Positions 42,357-56,731 of a stretch of DNA of 64,000 nt are shown here, piece by piece; the stretch's first letter is position 1, and every line of letters starts with the position of its first letter. The translations under genes were made by a program, and so were the position numbers. This DNA comes from Sweltsa coloradensis. Lineage: Eukaryota; Arthropoda; Insecta; Plecoptera; Chloroperlidae. The notes beneath the pieces are model-generated. The model had not been told where the DNA came from, made no database searches, and worked only from the letters and a program-made list of their open reading frames with translations. Location: positions 1,364,001-1,428,000 of the forward strand of contig JAMZAV010000008.1 of assembly GCA_024449915.1 (NCBI GenBank), given 5' to 3'.

Positions 42357-42592
42357 ACCGACAGTGTTGGCTTAAGCGTTAAGCGCGCGTCTTTGATTCG
42401 GGAGATACCGGCCGGTAATCCTGACTGAAGATTTATTCCGAGGTTTTTCTCAGTCATTGATACGAACGCAAGGGATTGAGTCCTCTCAAACAGCCCTCGG
42501 ACATCCCTTCACAAATGGTGTTATTCCAATATACTTATGTAAACACCTAAAGAAGGGCATGCATTCCACCCTGTGCAGGTTTTGCACGAGAA
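42357..42592 (+). repeat. tRNA-derived SINE with deleted B-box
   Basis: ACCGACAGTGTTGGCTTAAG, then GGGAGATACCGGCCGGTAAT: the TCCCGGGTTCGAATCCCGTC segment is missing. The body (GGGATTGAGTCCTCTCAAAC, AAGAAGGGCATGC, GCACGAGAAATTAATTAATT) is intact. The internal promoter would not work. Confidence 0.85.
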
Positions 42593-44989
42593 ATTAATTA
42601 ATTAATAGCATAAACGCGGCGCTTTTTTGCCGCGCGACAATAGCCTGTGAGTAAATTACAATGTATGGGAAATTCATTATAAGTGAGTATTGATTCTCTT
42701 CGTGTGTAAAAACGTTACAAATGAGTTTCGCCCCTCCTCAATGCCAATTATAGGAAAATATAGGGATGGTAAATTATAAGATAACATTACCGATTCAGCT
42801 CAACTCCAGTACCACACCGCTCTACCGTAGATAATCTAATTATTAGTAATCTGTGGTTCTGCTAAACAGCTAAACAGTATGGTTTATAGCTGAGAGATAT
42901 TTCATGCAACTATTGGATTTCTATTTTATTCTGTCGTTGCGATAAAAATATAAGATTAAAGAGAGGATGGGAACAAGTTTTTATTGAAACACAACCTGTA
43001 CATATGGAACAAGAATTCAACATTTCGACTCCTGCAGGAACTTGTAGCCCTGAAATAAAACTTTTAACAATACTTGTACTTTCTTCAAGATTTGTTCAGA
43101 TCGTCGACTTAAAAGTTTCTTTATCCCTACTTTTTTTTTCACAAATGCGCTTTCCGTTAGTCCCATTATCTTGGGAAGAGTTTTGTCTCCTTTACCACGA
43201 AGAAGAACTACGCCATTTATATCACACACACATACTAGTTCGCATGTTTATGCTTTGTTCGTTTTGTCCTTCCATTCTGTTTCAGATTATTTTAAAAAAA
43301 TAATCTAAACAAACTACCTTGCGTGAGAACAAAAGAATTCGGGGAGAATATGAATTATTTGTCCTATAGTTTTTCTTTATTTTTGACCTGAATACGATAA
43401 CGCGTTTGATTCAACATAAGTACTAAGTTATAAGCTATAGTTTATGTATACTTATCAATAACATAGAGATCGAGCCCAGCCAAGGGTCGACATAATAATG
43501 TGTGCTAGCCAAGGACTAGCCTAGGCTATAGGCTATCGTTCACGCCTACCTCTATCCATCTCGATGAAGGACTGGTTCGTATTAGGTCACTAGGGGGGTG
43601 ACTAATTAAGGGTAAGTCTAGTCCCTGGTATCCAATGAGTTTAAAAGTCATTATTAAATATGTACATAATACGCACATTTAACAGTTGCCAAACAAAATA
43701 TGAAACAATCAAGCAACAATTGCAAATAAAAACAAAACACTAACATTAGGTCACAGCCTTCTAAAGTCGGACTCTTTGTTGTCGTTCAGCGGTGCTAGCG
43801 TCTGTGATTGGTTGAATCCGGTGTTTACATCATGAAATGCGGGGTATTTGAGAAACCACCAAATTCTGAATCTCCCCCTTTGTGGATCCGGCCCCAGTAG
43901 TAGTTTTAGTAGATCATCTGATTACCTGCCTTTGCTCAATGCTATAATTTTAAGAAAACAATATGTGTTTTCATTCGCTTGTTAATTAAGGTCGAATTGA
44001 TGTAATCTGCTTGGTGAAAGATGACGAGAATGTGATAGTAGGTGTGTAAGATACGCACTCTTATCGATCCCTCGCCTGAGTCATCGTCAGAGCGGTATGC
44101 GCCAAGATGGCTCTATACAAACCAACACCACCTGAGGTAGAATCAACCATCCCTCCACGTCGATAATAAATTCGACCTTTTCGGTCAAGCAAACAGGATG
44201 ACCCAATTAGAGACGAGGTCAGATGAGTTGGGCTGCACGTGTTTTTGCTACATCCAACCCCTTTCCTCGTTTCCGTAATATACGAGTGAGAAACTACACT
44301 CCTTTGTTCCCCTACTTTCTGTGTATAAGCTTAAGTTTTTTAATAATCAACTGCCTACAGACAACTTGCTTTCTGAAGGTAACTATAGGTATTGGAAGGG
44401 GGGGTAGAAGGGACTATGCATGTGAGGAAAATGACCTAGTACTCTCTTTGTCTGTTTACAAATACATTTTAGTTCCACGACGATGGCGAACGTAGCATTG
44501 AGCGAGGTGTTATGTGGCTTTATGCCTAGGATCAAGACAAGTCAGTATAAACCATGCAATAAAGTTGGGGCCATGATAAATGCGAAGGAAGGGGTGTTGC
44601 ACTGGCGTCAGCGGAAAGATGGGGTGGATCTTGAGAAAACTCCCGATGACGTGTGCGCCATGCGTCCACGCACAAGGAAACCGTCGAGCGCCAACGGGCT
44701 CTCGTACACAATGACATAATGTTAGCACAGTCATCAACTTGTTGAAGGATTTACAGTGTCGACGGCTCATCGTTAGTACTCAATAAGCTTGTCTGTGGCT
44801 TCGGGGAAGCTTAAGAGTCTAGACGAATGCCAGAGAGTCTCCATACACCCTATGATAATTCGTTTCAAACTGTCATATAACTTTGCTAGGGGTAATGAAC
44901 CCTCACCGGGCAAACGAGTCTCCATCCAACTAAAACCATTATTGGATCGGAACTATATTTTAACATCGTGGCACTTAATAAAATAAATT
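42593..44989. other. AT-rich gene-free stretch
   Basis: A short perfect hairpin, CGCGGC / GCCGCG around GCTTTTTT, is at 42615-42634. A single-exon open frame of 78 codons at 44483-44719 has no recognisable family and no splice context. I do not call it a gene. Confidence 0.5.
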
Positions 44990-45175
44990 GGGTTAGGGAC
45001 CGAAGCTCTCATAGATATAACTTTTCCGTATGTGCGTGTCACGTGTCAGGATTAAAACGTGGAGCTGCTTTGAATTGTAAGTTTTGTTTTAACCCTGTGT
45101 TACCACCAAACAGATCGACGCACGGCGAAATATTTTGTTTTTGTACAGTTCTTCAACGATCGCTCCCTCGTTAGG
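44990..45175 (+). repeat. Degraded copy of the GGGAGCGAAGC / CACCTCCACC family
   Basis: GGGACCGAAGC at the left, TGTGCGTGTCACGTGTCAGG inside, TACCACCAAACAG and ATCGCTCCCTC at the right repeat the order of blocks in the MITE at 36401-36705. Confidence 0.45.
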
Positions 45176-48100
45176 ATACTCTGTATCCGAGCTTGTTAAT
45201 TTATTTTATTGAGTGGGCCTTTCACAGTTACTCGAATCGAGACGATAAAGAGCGGTATGGCAACATGGCAACATGATACTCATAGGCCTACTCTTAAATC
45301 TTACAAGCTATACCGCTCCAGTCTAAAATTTAGAATTTGAGAGTTGCCTACTATCCCAAATTCCAACCTAAACCCACTATACTTACGATCCGTCCTATCA
45401 TTCCACGTATAAAAATAACACCGATAAATTCCTTTCAAAGAAGAAAAATGGAAAACGTATTACTCTCATTACACTTGGTTATTTCTCCGTTTAACTTAGT
45501 CTTGAATGATACTCTATACCACCACCTCTTTTTCTACTTCGAGCAATGAAAGTAAGTCTAGGATATTTTAGTGACAAATCGTCAATGTATTTGGCAAACG
45601 TTAATTCAATATGATTTGTGATATTCTTTATTTCGATATTCTCACACCCGAAATCGTAACTTGATGGTAATAACTTCCACAGTGATAAAATTGAAAAGTC
45701 AAAACGAAACGGCAAGAACTCTCTGCGAAAGTTCATTAGTTCCAGGCGTTTGTAATGGTGGTATTCAGATGGCAACGGCGGGTGTCAGAATTTGTGTTGC
45801 GATACGGTCGATGGGGGTGTGTAATAATGAAGTGAACGTGTGACAGGAACACAAAACTGTATCTTGGTGGAGAAAGAATAAAAATAAACGACCATTCCTT
45901 AATTCAGCGTAATTCTCTATTACAGGTTCAACTAACTGACAAAAACAGTTTGTCTAACAGTTGATTGCAGATGGTTCAGTGGCCGCGATGATAGCTCTCA
46001 AACTAAGAAGTGATTTTTACATGTTTACACTAAAGGGATATTTATAAAGCTACCGGTGCATTCAACAATACGGACTATTTTTACGATTCTATCAGTAATT
46101 TTATCTTAGGATGTGATATACTATATGGTACAGAGCTAGTTTTACAAAGTTGTTTGATATAATAAGTGTTTGCAATCTTTTCTTTGTTAAATGCCTTTCC
46201 AAAAATCGAAATTTTGTGTTTTTTTTATCATGTCATAGGTCAATAATACGATTAGTGAATATAATTAGTTATGATCTGATATATGATCTAAGAACAACCA
46301 ATCCGACAGTCTTTCCCAGAAAGTTGAGTTATTCTTTGATGCTGGGCGTAATAGTAATAAATAAATTATTTTTCCATATAAGATTGGGATTTATCCAATT
46401 ATTCTCTTTAAAACTTAAAACCTTACAACTTTAAAACCTTTGATACTTAAACACTTTAAAACTCTTAAACTATAACTCAACCTGAACTAAACTAAAGTAC
46501 AATACTCTTTTAAACTATAACATAACAACAGCCACTAGTTTTCTTTGACGTGTTCCTCGTTGCTTAGTTGGTATCCCTGTCAACACTGAGGGCAACGGGT
46601 TTCTCTGTGGGGTAGAAGTATTGGTGTAACCTCGTATTCTCAACTCCCTCAAGATGATGAGACAGGTTCGAGGAAGAAGATTATCCTTTAGGGAGTCCAT
46701 GCCACACACAGCCTATACCAAAATAATAAGGGATCGGTATAATATTAAGGGATTATTTCGGGCAGCAGCGAAGACCTGGTGGTGATGTCAAGTGGCCAAT
46801 CATACAGAAGATGTACAAAACTTTATACTGACTTATAGGCTGGAAATGTAAGCTTCTTAAGGCCTACTAATCTTTTTCCAGAGAAACAGAAAAACCGGTT
46901 TAAAACAAAGTAAAATAAAATAGATTTTGGATTTTAAAATATTTTAAGACATCAAATTTGCTCTTTTATAATGGTCGATCTAGAATATTTTTTATCAACT
47001 ACGCTACGTTTATGAACCTATCTTTGCTTACACCTCAACTAGCGTAGAATAATATCTATCAGATGCTCACTGGCAGGAAGACAAGGTACCAACTCAATCG
47101 TCTTACTGACTCGTATTCCTCAGCTGTGTATTAGTTGTAGCTGGTTTAGGTTGGCGATATGACCGATGTGATGATACCAGTCATGTGTTAGGTCAGTTGT
47201 TGGTCGAACCAGTGGTGTGAGGAGATGTGTGGCGTGATACAGAGAAAGTGTAAAGCCGGCACTTGTACAGTCGCCAGAACAAGACCAGGCGTTGTAGTGG
47301 GACGCGGATGCTCCTGGCAACGATGTTTGCAATCGAATGGGCGACTTGGCACCGTCCATTCATTTGCAGTTGGAAGGAGTTGGGTGCCAGTTGAAGAATT
47401 GGTCCCCGGTCGCGCTCCATGGTCATGGCTCCTCTGTCGTAGATGAGACCATGAAGAAGAGCAGAACCAGAAGTAAACCATTCCTTGGCGTGACAGCGAT
47501 GCCCAACGGTGAGTGTTGCGAGGTGGTTATGTCAACAAGGCTACACCCGCGGACAATAGTAAATCAAGAGCCATCAAAAAATATTTAGTTCAAAATGGCC
47601 AACCTAGTCGCAAACCAGAATGTAGATCAATAGGATTTTCTTGTGAATGGGTAACAACACCCAGCTGCCATGGTTAGCAGGAAAACTGCACGCAGAAGAG
47701 GTATAAAAAGTAATGGAGGACAGTTTCCCGGGGGATGTGGTGCGTTATACTACGCGTCTTCTTTGTTTCAGCGACAGGTATCCGACGCCCTACCCTCGTA
47801 TAGTGGATTCATTTGACTTGATTAAGCCGATAAACTTGATTTACGGATTTGTAATTGTATGTAATCTAGCAAACCATGGGTCGAAGAAAACAACGTTTGG
47901 TTTAAACGAGGCTTCCTGTCGGCCACTGGTCTGCTCTAACTCGAGTTTTACGATCAAGTGTGCACGCGTTCTGGCCTACAGAGAGATATCTGTTGTATCA
48001 TTGCGCCTGTCCTAATCGTCGTACTGTCCATCTCGTCATCGACCTAGCGCAGGTGTGAGGGGGGGGGAGGGACGCTCTATCATGATGCCCTAGACTCTGC

Positions 48101-51100
48101 TTATCTTATCACTCTTCCCCTGCCGCTGTTTACAAGGAGTGCTGGGGGGGGGGGGGGAGTTGAGTTGAGCACACCGTGGCTTGTAGGCTAGCTTCCCACT
48201 ACCGGGGTAGTGATAAAGAAGCATTGCTTGTACCAATAGAAGAACCTATTTGGACAGTCACTGGTTCGATACTTAATCCTGGCAGATAGGTTTTCTACTT
48301 AGCCAATGCCTAATGCTGTGATTGAGTCCTGTTCTAACAGCTTTGGACACACTAATTAGGTCGACCCAAATTCAGCCAAACAAAGACAATTACATTACAG
48401 GGTACAAATTGATCCTGTGCGATGACTTTTTATTTTTGTTACTTATGCAACATTCGTGACATTTAATCCTTTTCGTGCAAGAACTGAACTGCACTTCCTT
48501 TAGTTACTGCTTTTGGTATTTCCCCCCCTATGCAGCTTAATGCAACGTTGACCTCACGAGAAAATTAAGTATACATAATGTAGAACGAATGGGTTGCCTT
48601 AACGTTTTTCTATCACACTCGTTCACGTGTCTCTAAGGTTGTTTGTATTAACCACGGTCTAAAAGCTCCTTCTGAAGGACGAATCATGTGGATGGCGCTG
48701 GTGCAATGCAGTTACATACAAGGGGTTCCTATAAGTATAGATATTTAATGCCAAACGACACCATTAACAGGTATGGAGATCAAAGTAATAACTATTTGGT
48801 GCCTTTTTTTGTAAACTACCGCGTGATTTAAAATAAATAAACAAGCGGTCAGAGATTAAAGACCGCATTAAAAATGGACAATGGATAATGAACTATAAAA
48901 TACTGTAATACTGTTATATGTATTGGGCTAGAGGATTAATTAATTATTGGGTTGAATTGAGGTGTATATGTAATAATTTTATTTTTGTTTAACGATAGTA
49001 AGAGTCGAGACTGACAATAAAAAAACTATAATGTATGTATACATACCCTACAGACAAGATAATGCGTAGCTTTGTGGGGTTTGTCTAATCTGAACTTTTT
49101 TGTTTTGATCAATGAAAAGTTAAAAAAAAATAAAATACTACTACTACAGTAGCGGTTGTTGGGAGATTGCAGAAGTGTGTCGTTAAAACATTTTTTTAAT
49201 GTAGTTTGACTGCATTTAGTGGGAAAGAAGGAGTGTAACTACATTTTCGTTGAGAAATCCTGTATAGAGTAACAGTTTGCTCCTGACTAACTAGGTAAAG
49301 TGAGAGAGAATAGTTGGGAAGAAATACCAAGGTTGGTTTCATACGACTTCATCTATGTATTCACTACCAAACAAAACTATTAGAATAACAATGTTTGAGG
49401 TGCGATAGATTACATGCACGTATCACATTGCAGAACGTGAATTGGTGACTCGACCACTGCTGGACCACTCAGTGAAGACCCCAGCGGAATGTATCACTAC
49501 CCGCTTTATACTTGTAATAAAATATAATAAGCCTAAAGAAAACGGCTAAACGGTCACGGATTGAGGCTATTCTACCGCGTTTTTTTATTTTCTTAAATAT
49601 GCTATCAAACCAAAATATAGTGAATGGCTTTGAAACCTGTCTCGATTAGAAAATGTAAAAAAATCTTTCAAAATTTTCTGATCGGGCACACGGCAAATAT
49701 CGCCCCTTCAAAATAATTTCAAACTTCAATTCACCCAAGTACATCATTCAACGTAGGTAGTTGTGTTTTTGTGACATTAATTTTCAACTGGTTTTCTAGA
49801 GGCTGACTGAGAGATTTTTCTACAGTTGTCTTTCCTGTGAATTTTTTCGTTTGCGGTATTTTGTACCGATTTGTACCGTCAAACGAAAGAAATCGCAGGT
49901 AAAACAAAAGTTTAAAAATAATATTTTCCATTCACTAAATTTTTCTTGGTAGCATATTGTGGGAAAATAGAAAAGAGCAATGGAATAGCCTTAATGCCAG
50001 GATCAGTTGAGCACTGGAATGATCGTCCACGCTTGTCGGCCGCTGGGCTTTGCTCGGGCTAATCTTGTCAGGGATTCCCTCGCACGCAACTTGCTTCACT
50101 CATCTACTTAACATCGGGAAAACAATACATTTGAATTATAATGTATTGACGTTAAGCTTTATTAAACTAGAATGTGTATTGATTCCTGGGAAACAACACA
50201 TTAAGACAATTGGAAAACCGTGTAGAGCAGTGACCTGCTTGACTAAACCTCACATTCGTTGGAAACTATCTTTTCAATATAAATACCACACACAATAACA
50301 ACACTATTAGGTACTTGATTCTTGGTATTTGATACAATCGACAAAATGTATAATCAAATATTGCGGACGCACGTTGGACGTGTTTCTCATAATATTGCCC
50401 ACTGTGGTATACTCGCCAGCTTATCTGGTGTGACCATCTGCCTCTTCAGGGGTGAATTAGAGTCACGGAGAGTTTGGAAGAAATTTCAAGATTGCATCGA
50501 TTTTTACAAATATTTACTTATACTACATACTGATTTTTTTGACACCAGTTCGAAACGTTACTGATAAGAAGCTCAGGGTTATTGGCCTTAATACGAGTGC
50601 TAGAATCGAGTCACATAAAACAGCTCACGGAGTATACTCTCTAACTATCCCCAATCCTCATACCTAGCTAGTTAACAGAACATATTTCATACGAAACATA
50701 CGAAACATTTAACAAGCACAGGTACGGGAATACTAAAAATAGGGAACGAATCTACTTAGTCAACAGATTAGACAGAGAGGTACGTGCCAATTACGTAAAA
50801 TTATAATTTAAAAATGCTGGTCCAAGCTCCTTTACCCGAAGGGTCACCAAAATCGTTCTGTATCATCCTTTTTGAATGGCAATATCAACAAAAATAATGC
50901 GTCGATCTGAGGTCGTATTCGGTTTTAATTGTGAGAAGTGACACAACGGACAGACGGACGGACAGAAAAGTGATGCAGTTTCTATTATAATTAGTTTGAA
51001 AACTTGGTTTCGTTCTACAAAACAAATTTATTTGTCTAAACGCTTCGCACTAGAGCTATTTGCTAATGAGCCTTGACACTTTATCCTCACATGTCATATT

Positions 51101-51914
51101 CGTTGCTATGAGAGTTGGGAGAAGGGGGTGGGTGAATCCCTCTATGACTTCGATTGAGTCGATCACAGATCGAACACGGATTCAGGGTGGATCGTCACAG
51201 TTTCACAATAGCCGGTCGTTCTCAACTCGCATCTCAACGTAACATAATTCTGGAAACGGAATGTTGTGCATTTTATGAATAATTTGGCAGGAGAGATGGG
51301 TTGACTGGCGTTCACGCTAAAACATTCACACAATAAGTGGGCCCTACTTCAGGAATCAACATTTCAATATTTGATACCTACCAAAAGTTGAATTAAAGCC
51401 AAAATGGACAAAATCGATAAAAAGATGAAAACGAACTTCTATACTTGAGTTGGCTGGGTGAAATCAAAGTCAACAATTGGTACTATGATTTAGGCGGTAC
51501 CGGGATATGCATTGACGTATCTCTAGTTCTGAATGTAGTGACAAAGTGCATTCAAATACCACGTGTTCATCTGTTGAGGAATCAAATTAAGGTGGCCATG
51601 TTGTGAAGAGAATGTGTAGTCAATATTTATTTAAAATGTGTGCAATAACGTTTATTGCTTAATTTGCTGGGTGTTTGCATGCTTGCCTTTCAACGTAAAT
51701 GCTTATGAGAGAAGTACGAGATATAAAGGTTGCTACGACATGTATGTATTGCAACTGAGCTACCTAGTGTCCTACCAGGTACCTAATCTTCGCGCTATTC
51801 CACCTAGCACATGGGTGACAAGCTCTGATTCGGTATCGCTCAGTGGCAACCAATATTCTGACTGAAAGTGTATCCTCAGTCAAAAGACGAATGCTGGGAC
51901 GAGACTATCTACCC
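45176..51914. other. Gene-free stretch
   Basis: No exon I can support. G-runs lie at 48057-48066 and 48145-48158. A worn SINE may lie at 48230-48360 (GGTTCGATAC, GTGATTGAGTCCTGTTCTAA). The GC-richer piece at 47120-47600 has overlapping open frames on both strands but no recognisable domain. Confidence 0.5.
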
Positions 51915-52029
51915 TAGAACATTCTCTCTCAAGTCTTCCCACCACATATACCAAAGCAAATATTTCTCTAATGATAGAACATTCTCTCTCAAGTCTTCCC
52001 ACCACATATACCAAAGCAAATATTATTTT
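51915..52029 (+). repeat. Perfect 60-base tandem duplication
   Basis: TAGAACATTCTCTCTCAAGT through CCAAAGCAAATATT is repeated without a mismatch 60 bases on. Identity suggests a very recent duplication, or an assembly artefact. Confidence 0.93.
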
Positions 52030-54604
52030 CTCTAATGAGGGAATAGTGTTCTCGGCTTAAATAAATAACCTTACAATATTTTGTTCATTTTCAATTTAAA
52101 TTCTTGAACGATCTTATATATTTTTAGTTTTCTTTGCGTTGTAATTATCGTCCGTTTATCGAATTCATGAATAATATTTATACATTTGCATTCACTTATG
52201 TGATAACAATATACATTTATGCATACGATGGCTATTTTAAACACCGACTTGGCCTTCAATAATAATTCTCCAGCACGTATCCTTAATCCACCAACTGTAC
52301 GTCACTGTAATGGAGGGCTGCGTGAAATAATAAATAGTTATTCACTAAATCACTACTACCAAGAAACCAGGTAAACCTAAATTATTCCCTACACATCTTA
52401 CACAACACCAATCTTGATTTAGAACCGCTTCACTACAGTAAAACTAAAATTTATTTTTAGCCTGAATGCACAGGACAGAATAGTTTCGTGTGTGAATAAG
52501 TAATAGCATAATTGGCGTTTATGTGTGTGGCGCCTGGATTCTGAATTGAGCAACCCGCATGTCACACGCTTCGTACAAGTTGGGAAGAAAAACAGAGGCG
52601 AGTGAGTATAGTGCTGCGTTCGCTCACGGCAGTGCGCATCGATTCGTTCTACATTCTCACGTCCTAACATGGGGCTCAACGTACACTTACTTGCATGGTC
52701 GTGGTACGTGTAATTTACACGTTTAATGCCAGGCCGTAGGAAATTATACAAACACGTTATACTATAGTCGGGGCCACCCCCTTAATTTCGATGCTTAGAA
52801 GATTAGAATACAAAATGTTTTGGGTTAATAATGAAAGAAGGAAAAAATTAAATAGAAATGGTTTTAGGAAAGTTGCTCAGAGAAATGTCCATATTCAGGT
52901 GATTAACTATGTAAAAAGTGTGTGAATAGTTGGGCGGGAATGTCTAATGAATATTTTACAGGACTCAATCCTAGCATTCACCCTTTGACTGAATAAAATA
53001 TGCAAAAACGCTCAGTCAGAATTGCAACTCACAAACATCACGTATACCTGTGAACCCATTGAAGATTTATTGAATTGTTGCAAGGAGCATAATTGAAATA
53101 AGAAAAACTTTTGAATTCCCGCAGTAATCCCGCCGTTCCAAATGTTTTAGTTATGTTTATTACACAAGTTATACGAGCAAGGTTAGCGTAATTTCCTAAA
53201 CTATAACTTGATCACGACAGTCGTAATTTGAAAACTAAACATTAATCGGGAGGCATTTTCAACTTTGAATATGATTTCTCAGTCAGAATTATCGGATTGC
53301 GATATTCAAACGCAAAGCTTCATTTGTAACTAATTCGAGATCAAATGTGTTGAAGTTCAATAGCGTAAAGTCGATCAAAATGTCCATTTGATATTTTTTG
53401 ACGTATAGTGACATGAACACGCATTCATATCCTAGCGCATCAAACGGAGGAAACCTTATAAAGGAGCCATCTTAATATTATACGTCAATCATCTGACATT
53501 TCTGTATCTAAAAACTGACTTCACAACATATAAACATAGATTGACTTTTAGCCAGTTGTCGTAAATAGAGACGCCTTTGATCTCGAGGCTAGAAATGCGC
53601 ATTTACATTTGAAAATCTTCCAGTTAAATAACAGGATAATACTGAGTACCATTTCGATATAATTATCTAACTAATGTTTATTTACCATCATGAGCTTTCG
53701 CTCATCGCTCTTTGGTAATTTACCAAGTAGATAGTATAGATTGACTTAAAAAATATTTCGACCAGTTGTAGTAGCCCTCGTTTCGTTATCATGTTTTGTT
53801 TAATGTTTATGTCAATATAAGAAAAGTAAAGACTCCAGAAATAACTCAAAACGTAAAAGCAAAAACAAACATGAAGGAAGTAACATGATTGTTAAAGATA
53901 TCACACAAACAATGGAAATTTCGAGCTCTTTATTATTTTTATTTTTATAATAAGTGCATTATGCACAATTCAGATGTTGTATTATTGGTTTCGTGAATTT
54001 AATTGATTGTGAAAGTTTATCTGATGAGACGTCATTTTCCTGGCCAATAAGCTTTATTTAGCTTTTGATCAATTATTAATCTTAATTATTATTTTTTGCG
54101 TTGGAGAGACTATTGCAATCTGACAGCAATGATTTACAAAATAAATTTATTTTGCGGTTTTTGCTCAAAGCGGAAAAGAAACATGGACTGCCAATACGCT
54201 ATTAATTTTAGAAAAAAATATCGACTTGCTAAACGGTTCAAACAAAATTGTTGAATTACTAAACAAAATCACAAGATACAAATTGAAGTCAGGAAAATGT
54301 TAAAGTAATTCCCAGCCAACCACCATCCTCCTATCAGAAAGATCTAGAATGAGCATCAGAACTTCCACTCTTCTATTCTTATCCGACACGCAACAACGAG
54401 AATTAACCTATTATCAACACTGTGTGGGTCGATCCCTATCCTCTCCAAGAGCCCTAGTCTAAAGCCTGGATTGTTTCAAGATATGCGCGTAGGGCTAGTC
54501 CCACCCTACTAAGATGACCTTGACACACTAGCGTCGCGTGACTCGCGCTGACAGCTCGCTGGTAGGTGACAAACTATGACAAACTAATGGAGAAGATGTT
54601 TGCT
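52030..54604. other. AT-rich gene-free stretch
   Basis: A worn minus-strand SINE fragment may lie at 52960-53030 (GGACTCAATCCTAGCATTC, CTCAGTCAGAATTGC). Nothing else is recognisable. Confidence 0.5.
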
Positions 54605-54885
54605 GAATTATTTCCAAAGCACGGGTTTCGTAATATTCCCACACGCTGGGGTGGTTAAAAATGCTTACTGTGCTAGTGCGTATTTCAACAGCGCTGGTTC
54701 AGTAATATTCTCACACGCTGGGATGGTTAAAAATGCTTACTGTGCTAGTGCGTATTTCACACAGCGCTGGTTCAGTAATATTCTCACACGCTGGGGTGGT
54801 TAAAAATGCTTACTGTACTAGTGCGTATTTCACACAGCGCTGGTTTAGTAATATTATCAAACGCTGCGGTGGTTAAAACGCTTCA
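54605..54885 (+). repeat. 73-base minisatellite, about 3.7 units
   Basis: Unit AGCGCTGGTTCAGTAATATT, CTCACACGCTGGGGTGGTTA, AAAATGCTTACTGTGCTAGT, GCGTATTTCACAC. Spacing is 72, 73 and 73 bases. The outer units are the most diverged. Confidence 0.92.
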
Positions 54886-55880
54886 TGCGTTGGTGTTTCC
54901 AAACTGTGAGATACGATGTCCAAGTTTCGTGGGTTGGAATGGAAGTTTCGCATAGCAAAACTTCCCTAGAGTTTCCCACATTTTGTATTTTCCCCAACAC
55001 ACGCTTTGAAGATGTAACGTCGAGTCTAGATGAATAACATTTTTTTTTAGTCTTCTTTGTAAAACAAAGATGTTTTTGAAATCATTGTGCCTTCTTCGCT
55101 TGAAAGCAACTGTATTATCATTGAATTTGTTGAGAATAAATCAATTTAAACCGTGTCATAGCCTTTTGTTTATACCAACCATAGATTATACATGCGGCTT
55201 ATTCCTGATATAATTTCTTGTGTTACCAAGACATTTCGATAAAAGGGTGATGTGTCTAACCGTTTTTTTTTTTTTTTTTTTTTTATCACAACTTCTGTAT
55301 TTACCGCATTATGTTTCCGTAATTAAACTAATATTTTTTTCATTATTTTTCGGTCATCGAAATACGATTTTATTTTTTCGTAATATTCATCGACACAACC
55401 GCTTAATATTCGTCCCGTGGATGTGATACCGTTGGTCCAAGAGAAGCGTGTAAATCAATAGCCTGATTATGACTGTCTATTTGTGGACTTTTGAATAAGT
55501 CATGCGGCCCTTCCTGAGCCGGCCACTGGAAAAGTTCATGACTTTGCCCAATAAAAATCGAATGTGTTTGTGTAGCTCGATGGGTTTGTGAGTTCTAAAG
55601 CAATGGTGCCACATGATGTATTGCTCCGAGGAAGATATAGGCCACACGATATACGCCAATAACTTGCCTTTAGGAATCACATTTTAGAACCGTTTCTAGA
55701 TATCACTCCACTCTGTAATTGACTCCTGTGCTATATTTATTACATGTGTAACCCAGTTCACATTTGATCACTCAGCTTGCTATTATTATTATTAATATTT
55801 CTTTACGGTTTTATTTCCTTTCGTTGTACATTAAGTCATATACTATGATTGATCGGTCAGTTTCTTTGTGGTCGATTTTT

Positions 55881-56067
55881 GAGCGAGCGTAGCGAGCGTC
55901 TCCACTTGACTCTTATGGCTCGAATGTCTGTTTTTTTTTTTTTTTTTTTTCTGTTACTGCTTTGATACAGGTCGCACCGTTTCTCTGATCGACCTGAAAT
56001 TTTTCACACATGTACATACCACCTAGGCGGGTTGCTGTATAGTTTTTGAACAAAATCCGATCGTTGG

Positions 56068-56102
<35 letters not shown>

Positions 56103-56293
56103 TTCCGATCGTTATGAAATTTTGCAGGGTCAATAAGTACAACATTCTCTCCTATTTACCAAATTTTCAGCTAAATCGGTCAAGACCTTAAAGACTTATT
56201 GGTATGTAACATTATGGGAATGTCGTACTTGGGTCGTTGTTGCACGTACCGGTGCTCGCTCAACAACGCGACGGGACTTTAGCGTTTTCCTAG
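55881..56293 (+). mobile_element. Helitron-like element, diverged copy
   Basis: Head GAGCGAGCGTAGCGAGCG, T-run 55931-55952, A-run 56073-56100, and tail GCTCGCTCAACAACGCGACG followed by GGACTTTAGCGTTTTCCTAG. The tail is nearly identical to those in FAS-like intron 18, but the interior is different. Confidence 0.62.
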
Positions 56294-56363
56294 TATTTAA
56301 TATTTATCAACGATTTAAAAAGTATTTGATTTTTACAATTACTTATGTAATGGATGGATTTAT

Positions 56364-56520
56364 CTTCTTCTTCTTCTTCTTCTTCTTCTTCTTCTTCTTC
56401 TTCTTCTTCTTCTTCTTCTTCTTCTTCTTCTTCTTCTTCTTCTTCTTCTTCTTCTTCTTCTTCTTCTTCTTCTTCTTCTTCTTCTTCTTCTTCTTCTTCT
56501 TCTTCTTCTTCTTCTTCTTC
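56364..56520 (+). repeat. TTC (GAA) trinucleotide tract, about 52 units
   Basis: Uninterrupted TTC repeat of about 157 bases. Open frames over it are only the three readings of the repeat. Confidence 0.97.
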
Positions 56521-56731
56521 ATTCTTGCTTGTTTTGATGGCCTATAAAAGTACGATTGATTTTCACTGACGCTTTGTGTTTTGAGAAATCATCTCTTAAA
56601 CGCTATGAACAGAATTCAAAGTTTATTTTGACTAAGAAACATTTTAAAACCAATCTAGTGTAATTTGTGTCTCCCATTAATTTTGTAATGAAAACAGATA
56701 TATATTAGTACTTAAGACAGAAATTAAAAAG

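Noticed and set aside
44483..44719. 78-codon open frame
   Set aside because: No family, no splice signals, no codon or homology support; the minus strand is open as well.
47120..47600. Overlapping open frames on both strands
   Set aside because: The GC-richer base composition explains them; no conserved motif in any frame.
54605..54885. CRISPR-like array
   Set aside because: Repeats are directly adjacent 73-base units with no unique spacers, in eukaryotic DNA.
56326..56569. Poly-Phe, poly-Ser and poly-Lys open frames (also 62777-63076)
   Set aside because: Readings of TTC microsatellites.
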